DNA of 64,000 nucleotides, taken from the NCBI GenBank assembly GCA_026707545.1, contig JAPOWR010000005.1:1-64000 (forward strand), read 5' to 3'. This document shows positions 24,160 to 32,456 of the stretch, piece by piece. Both the position numbers and the translations under genes were made by a program. Below the pieces are notes generated by a model, which saw only the letters and a program-made list of their open reading frames with translations, was not told where the DNA came from and did no database searches. Within the stretch, counting starts at the first letter, position 1. The number at the start of each line of letters is the position of its first letter. The DNA comes from Acidobacteriota bacterium. Lineage in GTDB: Bacteria > Acidobacteriota > Thermoanaerobaculia > Multivoradales > Multivoraceae.

Positions 24160-25869
24160 ATGATAGCTACCCGCAATCTTCTGGTCGTATTGGCGCTCCT
24201 CCTCGCGGGCTTCGTCCTGTATCTGTTGCTGCCGAGTGAACCGGGAGGCGATCCGGCGGAAACCGAGGCAACTCGGGCGGTCGCGAGCACCGACTACGCC
24301 GACCTGGTCTCCCTCTTCCGAGAGTTTCGTTCGTTCCAACAAGGCGACTCCGGCAACATCCAGTCCTATTCGCAGAGCGGGTGGATCCTGTCGAACCTGG
24401 ACGCCGCGCCCGATTTCTCCGCCACTGCGATGGCAGAACAATACGGCGAGCTGGGGAGGTTTCAGGCGCGGTTGCAGTCGATAGATCCTACGGACTGGTC
24501 GATCCCACAACAGGTCGACTACCAGCTCGTCCGGGCGGAGCTGAACGGTTACGAGTTCCAGCACCGGGTTCTCAGCCCATGGTCCAGGGATCCCGGGTTC
24601 TACAACGACGTGATCGCCACGTTCGCCTGGGTAGCTGAACCACCTCTGCCGGGGAACGAGGTCGCAGTTCTGCAATCAAGGCTCCGGTCGGTACCCGATC
24701 TGGTGCAACAGGCGAAAGCGAATCTCACCGACTTCTCGCTGATCGGCGCCGACCTGGCCACTCTGGCGATTCTTTCCATCGGAGATACCAGATCGGACTA
24801 CCAATCGCTCGCACAGGGCCTCAGGATCCATCATCCGGAACTCGTGGCCGACGTGGACTCGGCACTGATCGCGATCGACGACTATGAGGACTGGATACGG
24901 TCCAACGAGGATCGGATGACGGGCACGATCGGTGTGGGCAGGGAGAACTACAACTGGCTGCTCAGGAACGTCTATCTTTTGCCCTATACCTGGGACGACA
25001 TTCGAACGATCGTCGAACTCGAAGACAACCGTGTGATCACCTTTCAACGACTGGAGGAGAACCGAAATCGCGATGTTCCACCCATCGTACCGGTCGGGTC
25101 ACAGGTCGAGTACAGGGAAGGCATCGAAGAAGCCGTCGATCACATCATGAGCTTCCTTCGCAACGAGGAGATCTTCACTGTGCAGGACTTTCTCGTGCCG
25201 GATGACTATCTCGACTCGCGGCTGTTCGGAAAGGGGTACTCCCTGGAGGATCCCTGGCCCGAGAAGCACGACTACTTCTTCAACTTCTCTCACCGGGAAG
25301 CAGTGATGGAGAACACCCATGAGCTGGTCGGCCATCATTTCGACATGCTCAGAGCAGAGCGCGACAGTCACCCGATCCGTGGCGGAGAGCGGCCGTACAA
25401 GATCTCGACGGCTCGCGACGAGGGGCTCGCGTTCGCCCTGGAGGAACTGCTGATGCATGCGGGATACCTGGACGGACGCAACCCTCACGGCCGGGAGATC
25501 ACCTATGAACAGGCGGCTTTCCGCACCGTCCGCGCGCTCTCCGACATCTACATGCACAACGGCGACTGGAATCTGGAAGAAGCGATGCGGTTCTGTGTCG
25601 ACAATGCGCCGCATGGCGAGTTGCTGGACGGCAGTCACCATCTGTGGTTCGAGCTGGATACGACGCTACGCGGCGTGGGGCATCACATGCTCATGGTCCT
25701 GGGGAAGGTCCAGTTCATGAAACTGATGCGAGACCGTGCCAATCAACTCGGCGACGACTTCAACTTGCGTGAGTTCCTCGATGAGGTCTACGCCGCGGGC
25801 CAGATCCCCTGGTCGCTCATGCGGTGGGAGATGACCGGGTACGACGACGAGGTTTCACAACTCTGGTGA
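24160..25869 (+). CDS. DUF885-family protein, membrane-anchored or exported
   Basis: A 569-residue protein with an N-terminal hydrophobic segment (LLVVLALLLAGFVLYLLL), likely a signal anchor. The body is helical; near residue 390 ENTHELVGHHFDML resembles the HExxGHH zinc-like motif of DUF885 proteins, followed by TARDEGLAFALEELLMHAGYLDG and later WSLMRWEMTGYD. DUF885 proteins are suspected metallopeptidases; activity here is inferred. Codon choice is less GC-extreme than in neighbours (more A/T at third positions). A GGGGGAC precedes the ATG. Confidence 0.75.
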   Translation: MIATRNLLVVLALLLAGFVLYLLLPSEPGGDPAETEATRAVASTDYADLVSLFREFRSFQQGDSGNIQSYSQSGWILSNLDAAPDFSATAMAEQYGELGRFQARLQSIDPTDWSIPQQVDYQLVRAELNGYEFQHRVLSPWSRDPGFYNDVIATFAWVAEPPLPGNEVAVLQSRLRSVPDLVQQAKANLTDFSLIGADLATLAILSIGDTRSDYQSLAQGLRIHHPELVADVDSALIAIDDYEDWIRSNEDRMTGTIGVGRENYNWLLRNVYLLPYTWDDIRTIVELEDNRVITFQRLEENRNRDVPPIVPVGSQVEYREGIEEAVDHIMSFLRNEEIFTVQDFLVPDDYLDSRLFGKGYSLEDPWPEKHDYFFNFSHREAVMENTHELVGHHFDMLRAERDSHPIRGGERPYKISTARDEGLAFALEELLMHAGYLDGRNPHGREITYEQAAFRTVRALSDIYMHNGDWNLEEAMRFCVDNAPHGELLDGSHHLWFELDTTLRGVGHHMLMVLGKVQFMKLMRDRANQLGDDFNLREFLDEVYAAGQIPWSLMRWEMTGYDDEVSQLW

Positions 25870-25883
25870 CGCAGGCTGCCTGG

Positions 25884-26939
25884 TCAACGGTCGGCGCTTC
25901 CGCGGTCTCTGAACGCTGAGGCGATCGACTCCCCGTAGGGTGGCCGGAGCACGCCGGCGTCCGTGATCAATGCGGCCACCAGCTCCGCCGGCGTGACGTC
26001 GAACGCTATGTTCAGGGCCTCGGTCTCCTTGGGCGCGATCCGCTTGCCGAAGGCGTGGACCACCTCCTCCGCGTCGCGTTCCTCGATCGGAATCTCGGCT
26101 CCGGACGCCGTCTCCCGGTCGATCGTCGACAGGGGCGCCGCGACGTAGAACGGAACCCCGTGACGGGCCGCGAGCACGGCGACCGGGTAGGTGCCGACCT
26201 TGTTCGCGACATCGCCGTTGGCGGCGATCCGGTCGGCGCCGACGACGATCTTCTGGACCCAGCCGCGGGCGATGATCGCGCCGGCGCTGTTGTCGGTGAT
26301 CAGGCGATGCGGGATCTCGAGCCGGCTGAGTTCCCAGGTGGTCAGCCGTGAGCCCTGGAGCAGCGGCCGGGTCTCGTCGACCCACACGCTGGCGAGGCGC
26401 CCGGCGGACCAGGCCGCCTCGACCACGCCGATCGCCGTGCCGTAGCCGGCCGTCGCCAACGCGCCGGCGTTGCAGTGGGTCAGGACCCGGTCGCCCACCT
26501 CGAACAGCTCCCGCCCGAACCTGCCGATACGACGGTTGGCGGCGATGTCCTCGCGGTGCAGGTCGCGAGCCCAATCGAGCAGCCGCTCCCGCGACTCTTC
26601 GCGCTCCCCAGCCTCGACGGAGCGTTCATGGAGTACGCGGCCCTGGTCCAGAGCCCAGCGGAGGTTGACCGCGGTCGGTCGCGTCGCGAGCAGCAGCGTG
26701 TAGGCAGCGGCGAAGTCCTCGGCGCCGAGCACCAGGCCGTAGGCCGCGGCGACACCGATCGCCGGCGCACCCCGCACCGAAAGACGGCGAATCGCCTCTG
26801 CCACGTCCTCAGGTCGCCGGCAGCGGAGCCACACTTCCTGCTCCGGAAGCAGGGTCTGATCCAGCAGCAAGAGCGCATCGTCGCTCCACCGGATCGGCGA
26901 GAAACCCTGTTCCGTCGCTCCAGGTGGCTCCACCGCCAT
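25884..26939 (-). CDS. mtnA: S-methyl-5-thioribose-1-phosphate isomerase
   Basis: Methionine salvage enzyme that converts methylthioribose 1-phosphate to methylthioribulose 1-phosphate. Family motifs: VRGAPAIGVAAAYGLVLG, LTHCNAGALATAGYGTAIGV (catalytic Cys), RLTTWELSRLEIP, TDNSAGAIIARGWVQKIVVGADRIAANGDVANKVGT (catalytic Asp in GADRI) and PFYVAAPLSTID. Length 351 normal. eIF2B-like proteins of other function share this fold, but the Cys/Asp pair supports MtnA. No other mtn gene is nearby. Last of three minus-strand genes after comEA-like and pilin genes. Confidence 0.92.
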   Translation of the reverse strand: MAVEPPGATEQGFSPIRWSDDALLLLDQTLLPEQEVWLRCRRPEDVAEAIRRLSVRGAPAIGVAAAYGLVLGAEDFAAAYTLLLATRPTAVNLRWALDQGRVLHERSVEAGEREESRERLLDWARDLHREDIAANRRIGRFGRELFEVGDRVLTHCNAGALATAGYGTAIGVVEAAWSAGRLASVWVDETRPLLQGSRLTTWELSRLEIPHRLITDNSAGAIIARGWVQKIVVGADRIAANGDVANKVGTYPVAVLAARHGVPFYVAAPLSTIDRETASGAEIPIEERDAEEVVHAFGKRIAPKETEALNIAFDVTPAELVAALITDAGVLRPPYGESIASAFRDRGSADR

Positions 26940-26979
26940 GAGCGAAGCCTAGCGCGCTGCCGGCTGTTCTCCAGCCCGG

Positions 26980-27576
26980 TCAGATGCCCTTCCAGAGCTC
27001 CCGGTCGCGCACATAGCGGAGGACCTGGATCTTCCCCGTACGGCTGTACACCCGAACGGCAAACAGGTGGTAACCGTCGGTGAGGAAGACGGTACCCGGG
27101 CTCGCGGTACCGGCGGGGCTGAAGGAAGCGATGTCGCTGCGGCCGAACCGGACCGGATCGTCCAGGCGATCGAGTCGGCCCGAGCCGGTGAACTCAGCCG
27201 GCTCCAGGTCATCCGGAATGCCGAAGTGCACGCCGCTGCCTACGTGAAGCAATCGTGCCGGCCGCCCGATCCTGGGATCCGTGCCGGAGGTCAGATCAGC
27301 CGTGCGCACGCCGTCGCCGTCCCCGTCCGCGTAGAGGGAGAAGACGGGTTCCGCGTGGGAGTCCTCGAACTCGAACCGAATCGCAACCGCCACACCGTAG
27401 CGGACCGCGCTGCCGCGCGCGGCCCAGAGGGCCGAGGCAACCTCGGCGGCCGCCAGACGCACTCGGTGCTGGGCGATCTGCTGGCGCAAAGGCGGCACCG
27501 CCAGGGTGGCCAGCAAGGCCAGGATCGTCGTTGCAACCAGCAGTTCGAGAAGGGTGAAGCCAGCACGGCCCTTCAT
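26980..27576 (-). CDS. Type IV pilin-like protein (GspH/FimT family)
   Basis: Pseudopilin with a class III signal: MKGRAG then FTLLELLVATTILALLATLA, cleaved after Gly and N-methylated at Phe by a prepilin peptidase. Glu5 of the mature protein is present. The rest is a GspH/FimT-like globular domain containing an EF-hand-like DGDGDGVRT loop, perhaps calcium-binding. ATG at 27576 gives the usual 6-residue leader; an ATG at 27600 would lengthen it. Sits beside a ComEA-like gene, suggesting type IV pilus or competence function. Confidence 0.85.
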   Translation of the reverse strand: MKGRAGFTLLELLVATTILALLATLAVPPLRQQIAQHRVRLAAAEVASALWAARGSAVRYGVAVAIRFEFEDSHAEPVFSLYADGDGDGVRTADLTSGTDPRIGRPARLLHVGSGVHFGIPDDLEPAEFTGSGRLDRLDDPVRFGRSDIASFSPAGTASPGTVFLTDGYHLFAVRVYSRTGKIQVLRYVRDRELWKGI

Positions 27577-27660
27577 GTTTCGGCAAGCCGGTAGAGACAT
27601 GGAGACGGGCGAGAGCCCCCACCCGCCTCCATGCCGTCGAGCGCTACGGCTTCGCGCCGA

Positions 27661-28023
27661 TCAGGGGCCGTCGGTAGGGCCATCCGACTCTTCGTCGGAG
27701 TCCGTCTGCTCCCTGGGGACCCGCACCTTGTCCGTCAATGTCGTGTCCCCTTCGGTCGTCACGTAGGGCCGCATGCGCTCGAACGATCGCTCGCCGATGC
27801 CGCGGACGAGCATCAGGTCCACGGCCGACTCGAACTTGCCGTTCTCCGTGCGGAACTCCACGATCCGCCCCGCGGTCGACGGACCGACGCCGGGGAGGAG
27901 GGCGAGCGCCGCAGCATCCGCGGTGTTGATGTTGACTACGCCTTCGGCTGCTCCGGCTGGCATCACTGCCACCAGGCCAAGCACGAGCACTACCGCCGAC
28001 GCGATCGTCTTTCTTCTCTTCAT
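27661..28023 (-). CDS. Exported helix-hairpin-helix protein, ComEA-like
   Basis: About 120 residues: a signal sequence (SAVVLVLGLVAVMPAGAA), then VVNINTADAAALALLPGVGPSTAGRIVEFR and FESAVDLMLVRGIGERSFERM, two helix-hairpin-helix motifs typical of ComEA DNA-binding proteins in DNA uptake, then an acidic tail. Of three closely spaced in-frame ATGs I chose 28023, which has GGAG about 6 bases upstream. Next gene downstream is a pseudopilin, consistent with a competence or pilus role. Confidence 0.8.
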   Translation of the reverse strand: MKRRKTIASAVVLVLGLVAVMPAGAAEGVVNINTADAAALALLPGVGPSTAGRIVEFRTENGKFESAVDLMLVRGIGERSFERMRPYVTTEGDTTLTDKVRVPREQTDSDEESDGPTDGP

Positions 28024-28472
28024 CTTCATCTCCATTTGGTCCCGCAGGGTTCTCGTATTGATCAACTGCCATCACCGAGCAAGAATCGCAATGCCGGGGG
28101 GACACCGAAGTGTCCCCCCGACCCCTTGCCAACTTGGCTCCCTGCTTTGCCTTGGGCACCTCCTTGCTCCCGATGGGTAGATGCCCGCTCTGCTTTCAAG
28201 TTCCCCGCCAACTTGAGCGAACCACGCAAGGGTTTTAGAATCAATCAGTTACAGAAACACTAGGCGGCGTCGATTGGAGCATTTCGTCAAGCGACCTTGC
28301 CCCGTGCCAGCGAGCGCGGGCCGCAACCTCCTCACCTGGCGGGAGCTACGCCCGCGAGGACCGGAGTCAAGCGTGCTGGACCGATTCCAAAACTCCTGAC
28401 ACTGCGACAGGAATCGAACCGCCCCGGGAGGGCCACCCCGCGCCCGCCCGGTCGTTGTAGATTAGCCAGCCG
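28024..28472. other. 450-bp non-coding gap between comEA-like and lepB genes
   Basis: The two genes diverge from this gap, so it must hold both promoters. A perfect hairpin lies at 28096-28119. The part around 28215-28260 is relatively AT-rich. I see no convincing gene or RNA. Confidence 0.6.
28096..28119. repeat. Perfect 10-bp stem hairpin
   Basis: GGGGGGACAC-CGAA-GTGTCCCCCC is a perfect 10-bp stem with a CGAA loop. It lies upstream of both flanking genes, so it is not a terminator for either; a REP-like repeat or protein-binding site is more likely. Confidence 0.7.
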
Positions 28473-29210
28473 ATGGCTAGCGGCGAGAGCAAGTCCCCAG
28501 GATCCCCGACCGGGCGCCGAACGTCCGTGGTCCGCGAGTACCTCGAGGCGCTGATCGTCGCGGCGGTCTTCCTGGGCTTCACGAACAACTTCGTCCTCAA
28601 GACCTTCTACATCCCCAGCGGGTCGATGGAGGACACGCTGCTGATCGGTGACCATCTGTTCGTGAACCGGTACATCTTCGGGCCGCGCCCCACGACGCTG
28701 GAGCAGAAGCTGCTGCCTGGCCGCGAGGTGCGGCGGGGGGACATCGTCATCTTCCGGTCGCCCGAAACGCCGAAGATCGACCTCGTCAAGCGCTGTATCG
28801 GCCTGCCGGGCGATGAGATCCGGATGGTCGACAAGCGACTGCTGCTGAACGGGGAGGAGGTGGACGACGGCGTCTACGCGGTCCATCGGGACCCCCGAAC
28901 GTACCCCTCCACGGGCCCGTTCGGCCCAACACAGCTTCGTCGCGACAACTGGGGACCGCTCCTCGTCCCCGACGACCACCTCTTCTGCCTGGGCGACAAC
29001 CGTGACCACTCCCACGATTCCCGCTACTGGGGACCGGTGCCGATCTCCCTGGTCAAGGGCCGGGCGGCGATGGTCTACTGGTCCTACGGAGGTGAGACGC
29101 CGGACGGCACGTGGCACGGTCTCGGTCACCGCCTGAAACAGCTCGCGAACACCGCTCTCGGTTTCCTGACCAAGACGCGTTGGGAGCGGACCTTCAAGGT
29201 GATCAAGTAG
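28473..29210 (+). CDS. lepB: Signal peptidase I, copy 1
   Basis: Membrane serine protease that removes signal peptides. One N-terminal membrane segment (ALIVAAVFLGFTNNFVL), catalytic Ser in IPSGSMEDTLLIGDH, general-base Lys in DLVKRCIGLPGD, and the LGDNRDHSHDSRYWGPVP box. Length 245. The second signal peptidase gene begins 8 bp after its stop, so the two form an operon. Confidence 0.95.
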   Translation: MASGESKSPGSPTGRRTSVVREYLEALIVAAVFLGFTNNFVLKTFYIPSGSMEDTLLIGDHLFVNRYIFGPRPTTLEQKLLPGREVRRGDIVIFRSPETPKIDLVKRCIGLPGDEIRMVDKRLLLNGEEVDDGVYAVHRDPRTYPSTGPFGPTQLRRDNWGPLLVPDDHLFCLGDNRDHSHDSRYWGPVPISLVKGRAAMVYWSYGGETPDGTWHGLGHRLKQLANTALGFLTKTRWERTFKVIK

Positions 29211-29218
29211 AGCCGCCC

Positions 29219-29869
29219 TTGCGGTACTGGTCGCGCTTGGGACTTCTCAAGCTGTGCCGCGACGGCGCGGACGTGCTGCTTGTCGCGGCCATCCTCGCAC
29301 TGTTCGTCCGCGCCTTCTTCGTCCAGGCCTACCGCATTCCGTCCGAGTCGATGGAACCGACCCTGATGGTCGGCGATCATCTGCTGATCAACAAGTTCGT
29401 CTTCGGCGCCGGTGCCGGTCGCTGGGGACCGCTCGTGCCTCAACGCCCGGTGCGACCGGGCGACCTGGTCACCTTCCGCGGCATCGAGGAGCCCGCTCAC
29501 GAGCTGCTCAAGCGCTGCGTTGCGACCGGCGGCGCGGTGGTGGAGATCGATTCGAAGAAGCTCCGGGTCGACGGCCGCGAAGTCGACGAGACGGCCTACG
29601 TCGTCCACTCGGACAACCGGGTCTACCCCCGCTCCGAGTTCCTCCATGAGAGTTTCTGGCGCCGGGACTCCTACGGTCCTGAATCCGTGCCGGACGGGAG
29701 CCTCTTCTGTCTGGGCGACAACCGCGACATATCGCGCGACTCGCGCTTCTTCGGTCCGGTTGGAACCGAGCTGGTCCGCGGACGGCCGTTCCTCGTCTAC
29801 TGGTCGCGTGACAGGGAAGCGGGAAGATGGGCCGTCCGCTGGCGGCGCACCCTCCACGTTCCCCGCTGA
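29219..29869 (+). CDS. lepB: Signal peptidase I, copy 2
   Basis: A second signal peptidase directly behind the first. One membrane segment (VLLVAAILALFVRAFFV), catalytic Ser in IPSESMEPTLMVGDH, Lys in ELLKRCVATGG and the LGDNRDISRDSRFFGPV box. The usual GLPGD after the Lys is replaced by ATGGAV, so this copy is diverged from the neighbour. TTG at 29219 is the first start after the lepB1 stop and gives about 216 residues; longer in-frame ORF sequence upstream overlaps lepB1 and is not credible. Confidence 0.9.
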   Translation: MRYWSRLGLLKLCRDGADVLLVAAILALFVRAFFVQAYRIPSESMEPTLMVGDHLLINKFVFGAGAGRWGPLVPQRPVRPGDLVTFRGIEEPAHELLKRCVATGGAVVEIDSKKLRVDGREVDETAYVVHSDNRVYPRSEFLHESFWRRDSYGPESVPDGSLFCLGDNRDISRDSRFFGPVGTELVRGRPFLVYWSRDREAGRWAVRWRRTLHVPR

Positions 29870-29914
29870 TCCGGCAGCACACCCGGGAGCCGGAGCCGCG
29901 GGCCGCTCGCCGGC

Positions 29915-30604
29915 TCAGGCGCCGGCCGCAGCCAATCCAGCCAGGACCGCCTCGGGGTCAGCGGCTCGGGTCAGCGGCCGCCCGATCACCATCAGGTCCG
30001 CCCCGGACCGCAGCGCCGCCGCCGGCGTCGCGACCCGGCGCTGATCGTCGCTCCGGGAGTCCTCGAAGCGGATTCCCGGGCTCACGAGGAGGAAGTCCGA
30101 CCCAAGTCGCTCGCGCAGGGAGGCCAATTCCAGCGGCGAGCAGACAACGCCCGAGCAACCGCTCCTCTGGGCTGCCGCCGCCCAGCCCAGGGCACGGGTC
30201 GCGGGCCGGCCCGGCAGATCCAGTTCTTCGAGATCTTCCGCCGCGAGGTGGGTGAGAACGGTGATCGCGAGCACGCGGATCTCGTCGCCCGCTGCCTCGA
30301 CGGCAGCCTCCATCATGCGCCGACCACCGCCCGAGTGCACCGTCAGGTAGGAGACGCCCAGCTCCCTGGCCGCGCCGACCGCGCCCGCGACGGTACTCGG
30401 AATGTCGTGAAACTTCAGGTCGAGGAAGACCTCCGCACCGGTTCCGGCGGCCTCTTCCACGGCCGCGCGCCCCCAACGCAGGAAGACCCGCGGCCCCACC
30501 TTCAGCACGCCAACCCGCGGGCCGAAGAGAGAGCACCACCTACTGAAGGTCTCGCGATCGTCCGTGTCGAGGGCCACGGCGACCCGCCGGAGCCTCCCGC
30601 TCAT
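29915..30604 (-). CDS. pyrF: Orotidine 5'-phosphate decarboxylase
   Basis: Last step of UMP synthesis. Motifs: VALDTDD, VLKVGPRVFL (Lys), FLDLKFHDIPSTV (catalytic Asp-Lys-Asp signature), YLTVHSGGG, LAITVLTHL, VCSPLELASLRE and a phosphate-binding VIGRPLTRA. Length 229. Start overlaps the pyrD stop (ATGA at 30601-30604), so it is cotranscribed with pyrK-pyrD. Confidence 0.95.
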   Translation of the reverse strand: MSGRLRRVAVALDTDDRETFSRWCSLFGPRVGVLKVGPRVFLRWGRAAVEEAAGTGAEVFLDLKFHDIPSTVAGAVGAARELGVSYLTVHSGGGRRMMEAAVEAAGDEIRVLAITVLTHLAAEDLEELDLPGRPATRALGWAAAAQRSGCSGVVCSPLELASLRERLGSDFLLVSPGIRFEDSRSDDQRRVATPAAALRSGADLMVIGRPLTRAADPEAVLAGLAAAGA

Positions 30605-31542
30605 TCCTGTCTCGCCGCCGCTCCGACCAGGCAGTGGACCGAGGCCACGCCCTCCCTCTGCAAGCGGTCCCGCAGTCCGTCCACCAGTCGCTCGGCCGTC
30701 CTGGGGTCACGGAAGAGCGCCGTGCCGACCTGAACCGCCGAGGCGCCGGCGAGCAGGAACTCCAGGACGTCGTCGACCGTTTCCACCCCGCCGATACCGA
30801 TCACCGGCAGGTCGACCTCGCGGGCGACATCCCAGACGATCCGCAACGCCAGGGGCTTGATCGCAGGCCCCGACAGGCCGCCACGTACCGTCGAGAGCAC
30901 CGGACGCCGGGTGTTCGTGTCGATCGCCATGCCGACGAAGGTGTTCACCGCCGACAGGATATCGGCGCCTCCGGCACTCGCCGCCTGGCCCAGGGCTGCC
31001 GGCTCGGTCACGTTCGGCGACAGCTTGACGACCACGGGCTTGCCGGTCGCGGAACGCACCCGGCGGACCAGGCCGCAGAGGATCTCCGGGTCATGACCGA
31101 ACTCGATGCCGCCCTTGCTCACGTTCGGGCAGGACACGTTCAGCTCGACCGCAGCCACCCCCGCATGGGGATCGACGCGCTCGGCAAGCCGCACGTAGTC
31201 GTCCTGGTCGTATCCGAAGAGGTTGACGATCACCTTCGGCGGCAGCCCGACGAGGCCAGGCAGAACGTCGTCCAGGAACTTGTCCACACCGATGTTCTGC
31301 AGCCCGATCGAGTTCAGCATGCCGCCCCGGGTCTCGGCGATCCGGACCGGCGGATTGCCGGCCAGCGGTTCGAGTGACAGTCCCTTCGTCACCAGGCCAC
31401 CCAGTCGACGCAGGTCCGCCCGCTCCGCGAACTCCAGGCCGTAGCCGAACGTCCCGCTGGCCGTCAGAATCGGATTCTGCAGCTCGAGCGGCCCCACCTG
31501 CGTCGACAGGTCCGGGCCGGGTCCGCCGCTTTCCCTGGTCAC
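30601..31542 (-). CDS. pyrD: Dihydroorotate dehydrogenase, catalytic subunit (class 1B)
   Basis: Oxidises dihydroorotate to orotate with FMN and passes electrons to PyrK. Motifs: NPILTASGTFGYG, GLVTKGLS, RGGMLNSIGLQN, AAVELNVSCPNVSKGG (catalytic Cys of class 1), VVKLSPNVT, SAVNTFVGMAID, IGIGGVETVDDVLEFLLAGASAVQVGTA. GTG at 31542 overlaps the pyrK stop (GTGA) and gives 313 residues. The adjacent pyrK fixes the class as 1B, NAD-linked. Confidence 0.95.
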   Translation of the reverse strand: MTRESGGPGPDLSTQVGPLELQNPILTASGTFGYGLEFAERADLRRLGGLVTKGLSLEPLAGNPPVRIAETRGGMLNSIGLQNIGVDKFLDDVLPGLVGLPPKVIVNLFGYDQDDYVRLAERVDPHAGVAAVELNVSCPNVSKGGIEFGHDPEILCGLVRRVRSATGKPVVVKLSPNVTEPAALGQAASAGGADILSAVNTFVGMAIDTNTRRPVLSTVRGGLSGPAIKPLALRIVWDVAREVDLPVIGIGGVETVDDVLEFLLAGASAVQVGTALFRDPRTAERLVDGLRDRLQREGVASVHCLVGAAARQE

Positions 31543-32366
31543 CAGACCACCTCCTCCAGGTCGAACACCGGGCCGTGACGGCAGCAGAGCGCGTAGCCGC
31601 CCTTCTTGAGCTCCACGGCGCAGCCCAGACAGGCACCGTAGCCGCAACCCATCGGGGTCTCCATCGCGGCCTCTCCGGCGATCCCGTGATCGGCGGCGAT
31701 TCGCGCTACAGCCGCCATCAGACCGTGAGGGCCGCAGGTGTAGACCGCCCCGTACGCGAGCTCTTCCGCCCGCCCGCCCGCCTCGAGTGTCTCGAGCAGC
31801 GCTTCCGTCACCAACCCACGGGTCCCCTCGGTCCCGTCCTCCGTGGTCGCGATCAGCCGACCGCCCGTGCTTTCGCTCAAGCGCCGGAACTCGTCCGCCT
31901 CGACGAGATCGCCCGCGGTGCGACCGCCGTAGTAGAAGTCGAAAGGAACTTCGGCACGCGCCAGCGCCTGGGCCAACAGACCGAGACCCGCCGATCCGAT
32001 GCCGCCGGCAACCAGGGCGGACCGACCGCCGGCAGGTCCTGTCCGTCCCATAGTATGGAATCCCATCCCCAGGGGACCCAGCACCGGAACATCCTCGCCG
32101 GCGGTGCAGGCGGCCAGCGCCGCAGTGCCCCGCCCGATCACCTTGCCGAGCAGGGAGATGACCAGGGCGTCTTCCCCGGCCGGCTCCTGGCCATAGACCG
32201 AGAACGCCCGCCTCAGGTACGGCTCCGCCTGGTCGGCGCCGGCCACCATCACGAACTGCCCGGGCGCGGCGGGCTCCATGCCGTCCACCCGGATCCGCAG
32301 CAGGAAGTGCCGAAGAGGCAACGGCCGGACCTCGAGCACTCTCCCCGTCGCGTCCAGCGCCGCCAT
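31539..32366 (-). CDS. pyrK: Dihydroorotate dehydrogenase electron-transfer subunit PyrK
   Basis: FAD and [2Fe-2S] subunit that links PyrD to NAD. FAD domain with PGQFVMVAG and YLRRAFSVYG, nucleotide domain with ALVAGGIGSAGLGLLAQAL and YTCGPHGLMAAV, and a C-terminal cluster MGCGYGACLGCAVELKKGGYALCCRHGPVF with the four cysteines. ATG at 32366 gives 275 residues. First gene of pyrK-pyrD-pyrF. Divergent from the phosphodiesterase-family membrane protein. Confidence 0.93.
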   Translation of the reverse strand: MAALDATGRVLEVRPLPLRHFLLRIRVDGMEPAAPGQFVMVAGADQAEPYLRRAFSVYGQEPAGEDALVISLLGKVIGRGTAALAACTAGEDVPVLGPLGMGFHTMGRTGPAGGRSALVAGGIGSAGLGLLAQALARAEVPFDFYYGGRTAGDLVEADEFRRLSESTGGRLIATTEDGTEGTRGLVTEALLETLEAGGRAEELAYGAVYTCGPHGLMAAVARIAADHGIAGEAAMETPMGCGYGACLGCAVELKKGGYALCCRHGPVFDLEEVVW

Positions 32367-32456
32367 GGCGCGAGCGAGGGTAGCACCCCATCCCGGCAGG
32401 GGTCGAAGGCCGGGCGCCGAGCCGCCGGCCGCGACAGCCCGGTAGAGTCCGTCCCA

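Noticed and set aside
28390-28425. tRNA-like T-arm (GGTTCGATTCC on the minus strand)
   Set aside because: No pairing T-stem, anticodon arm or acceptor could be built around it.
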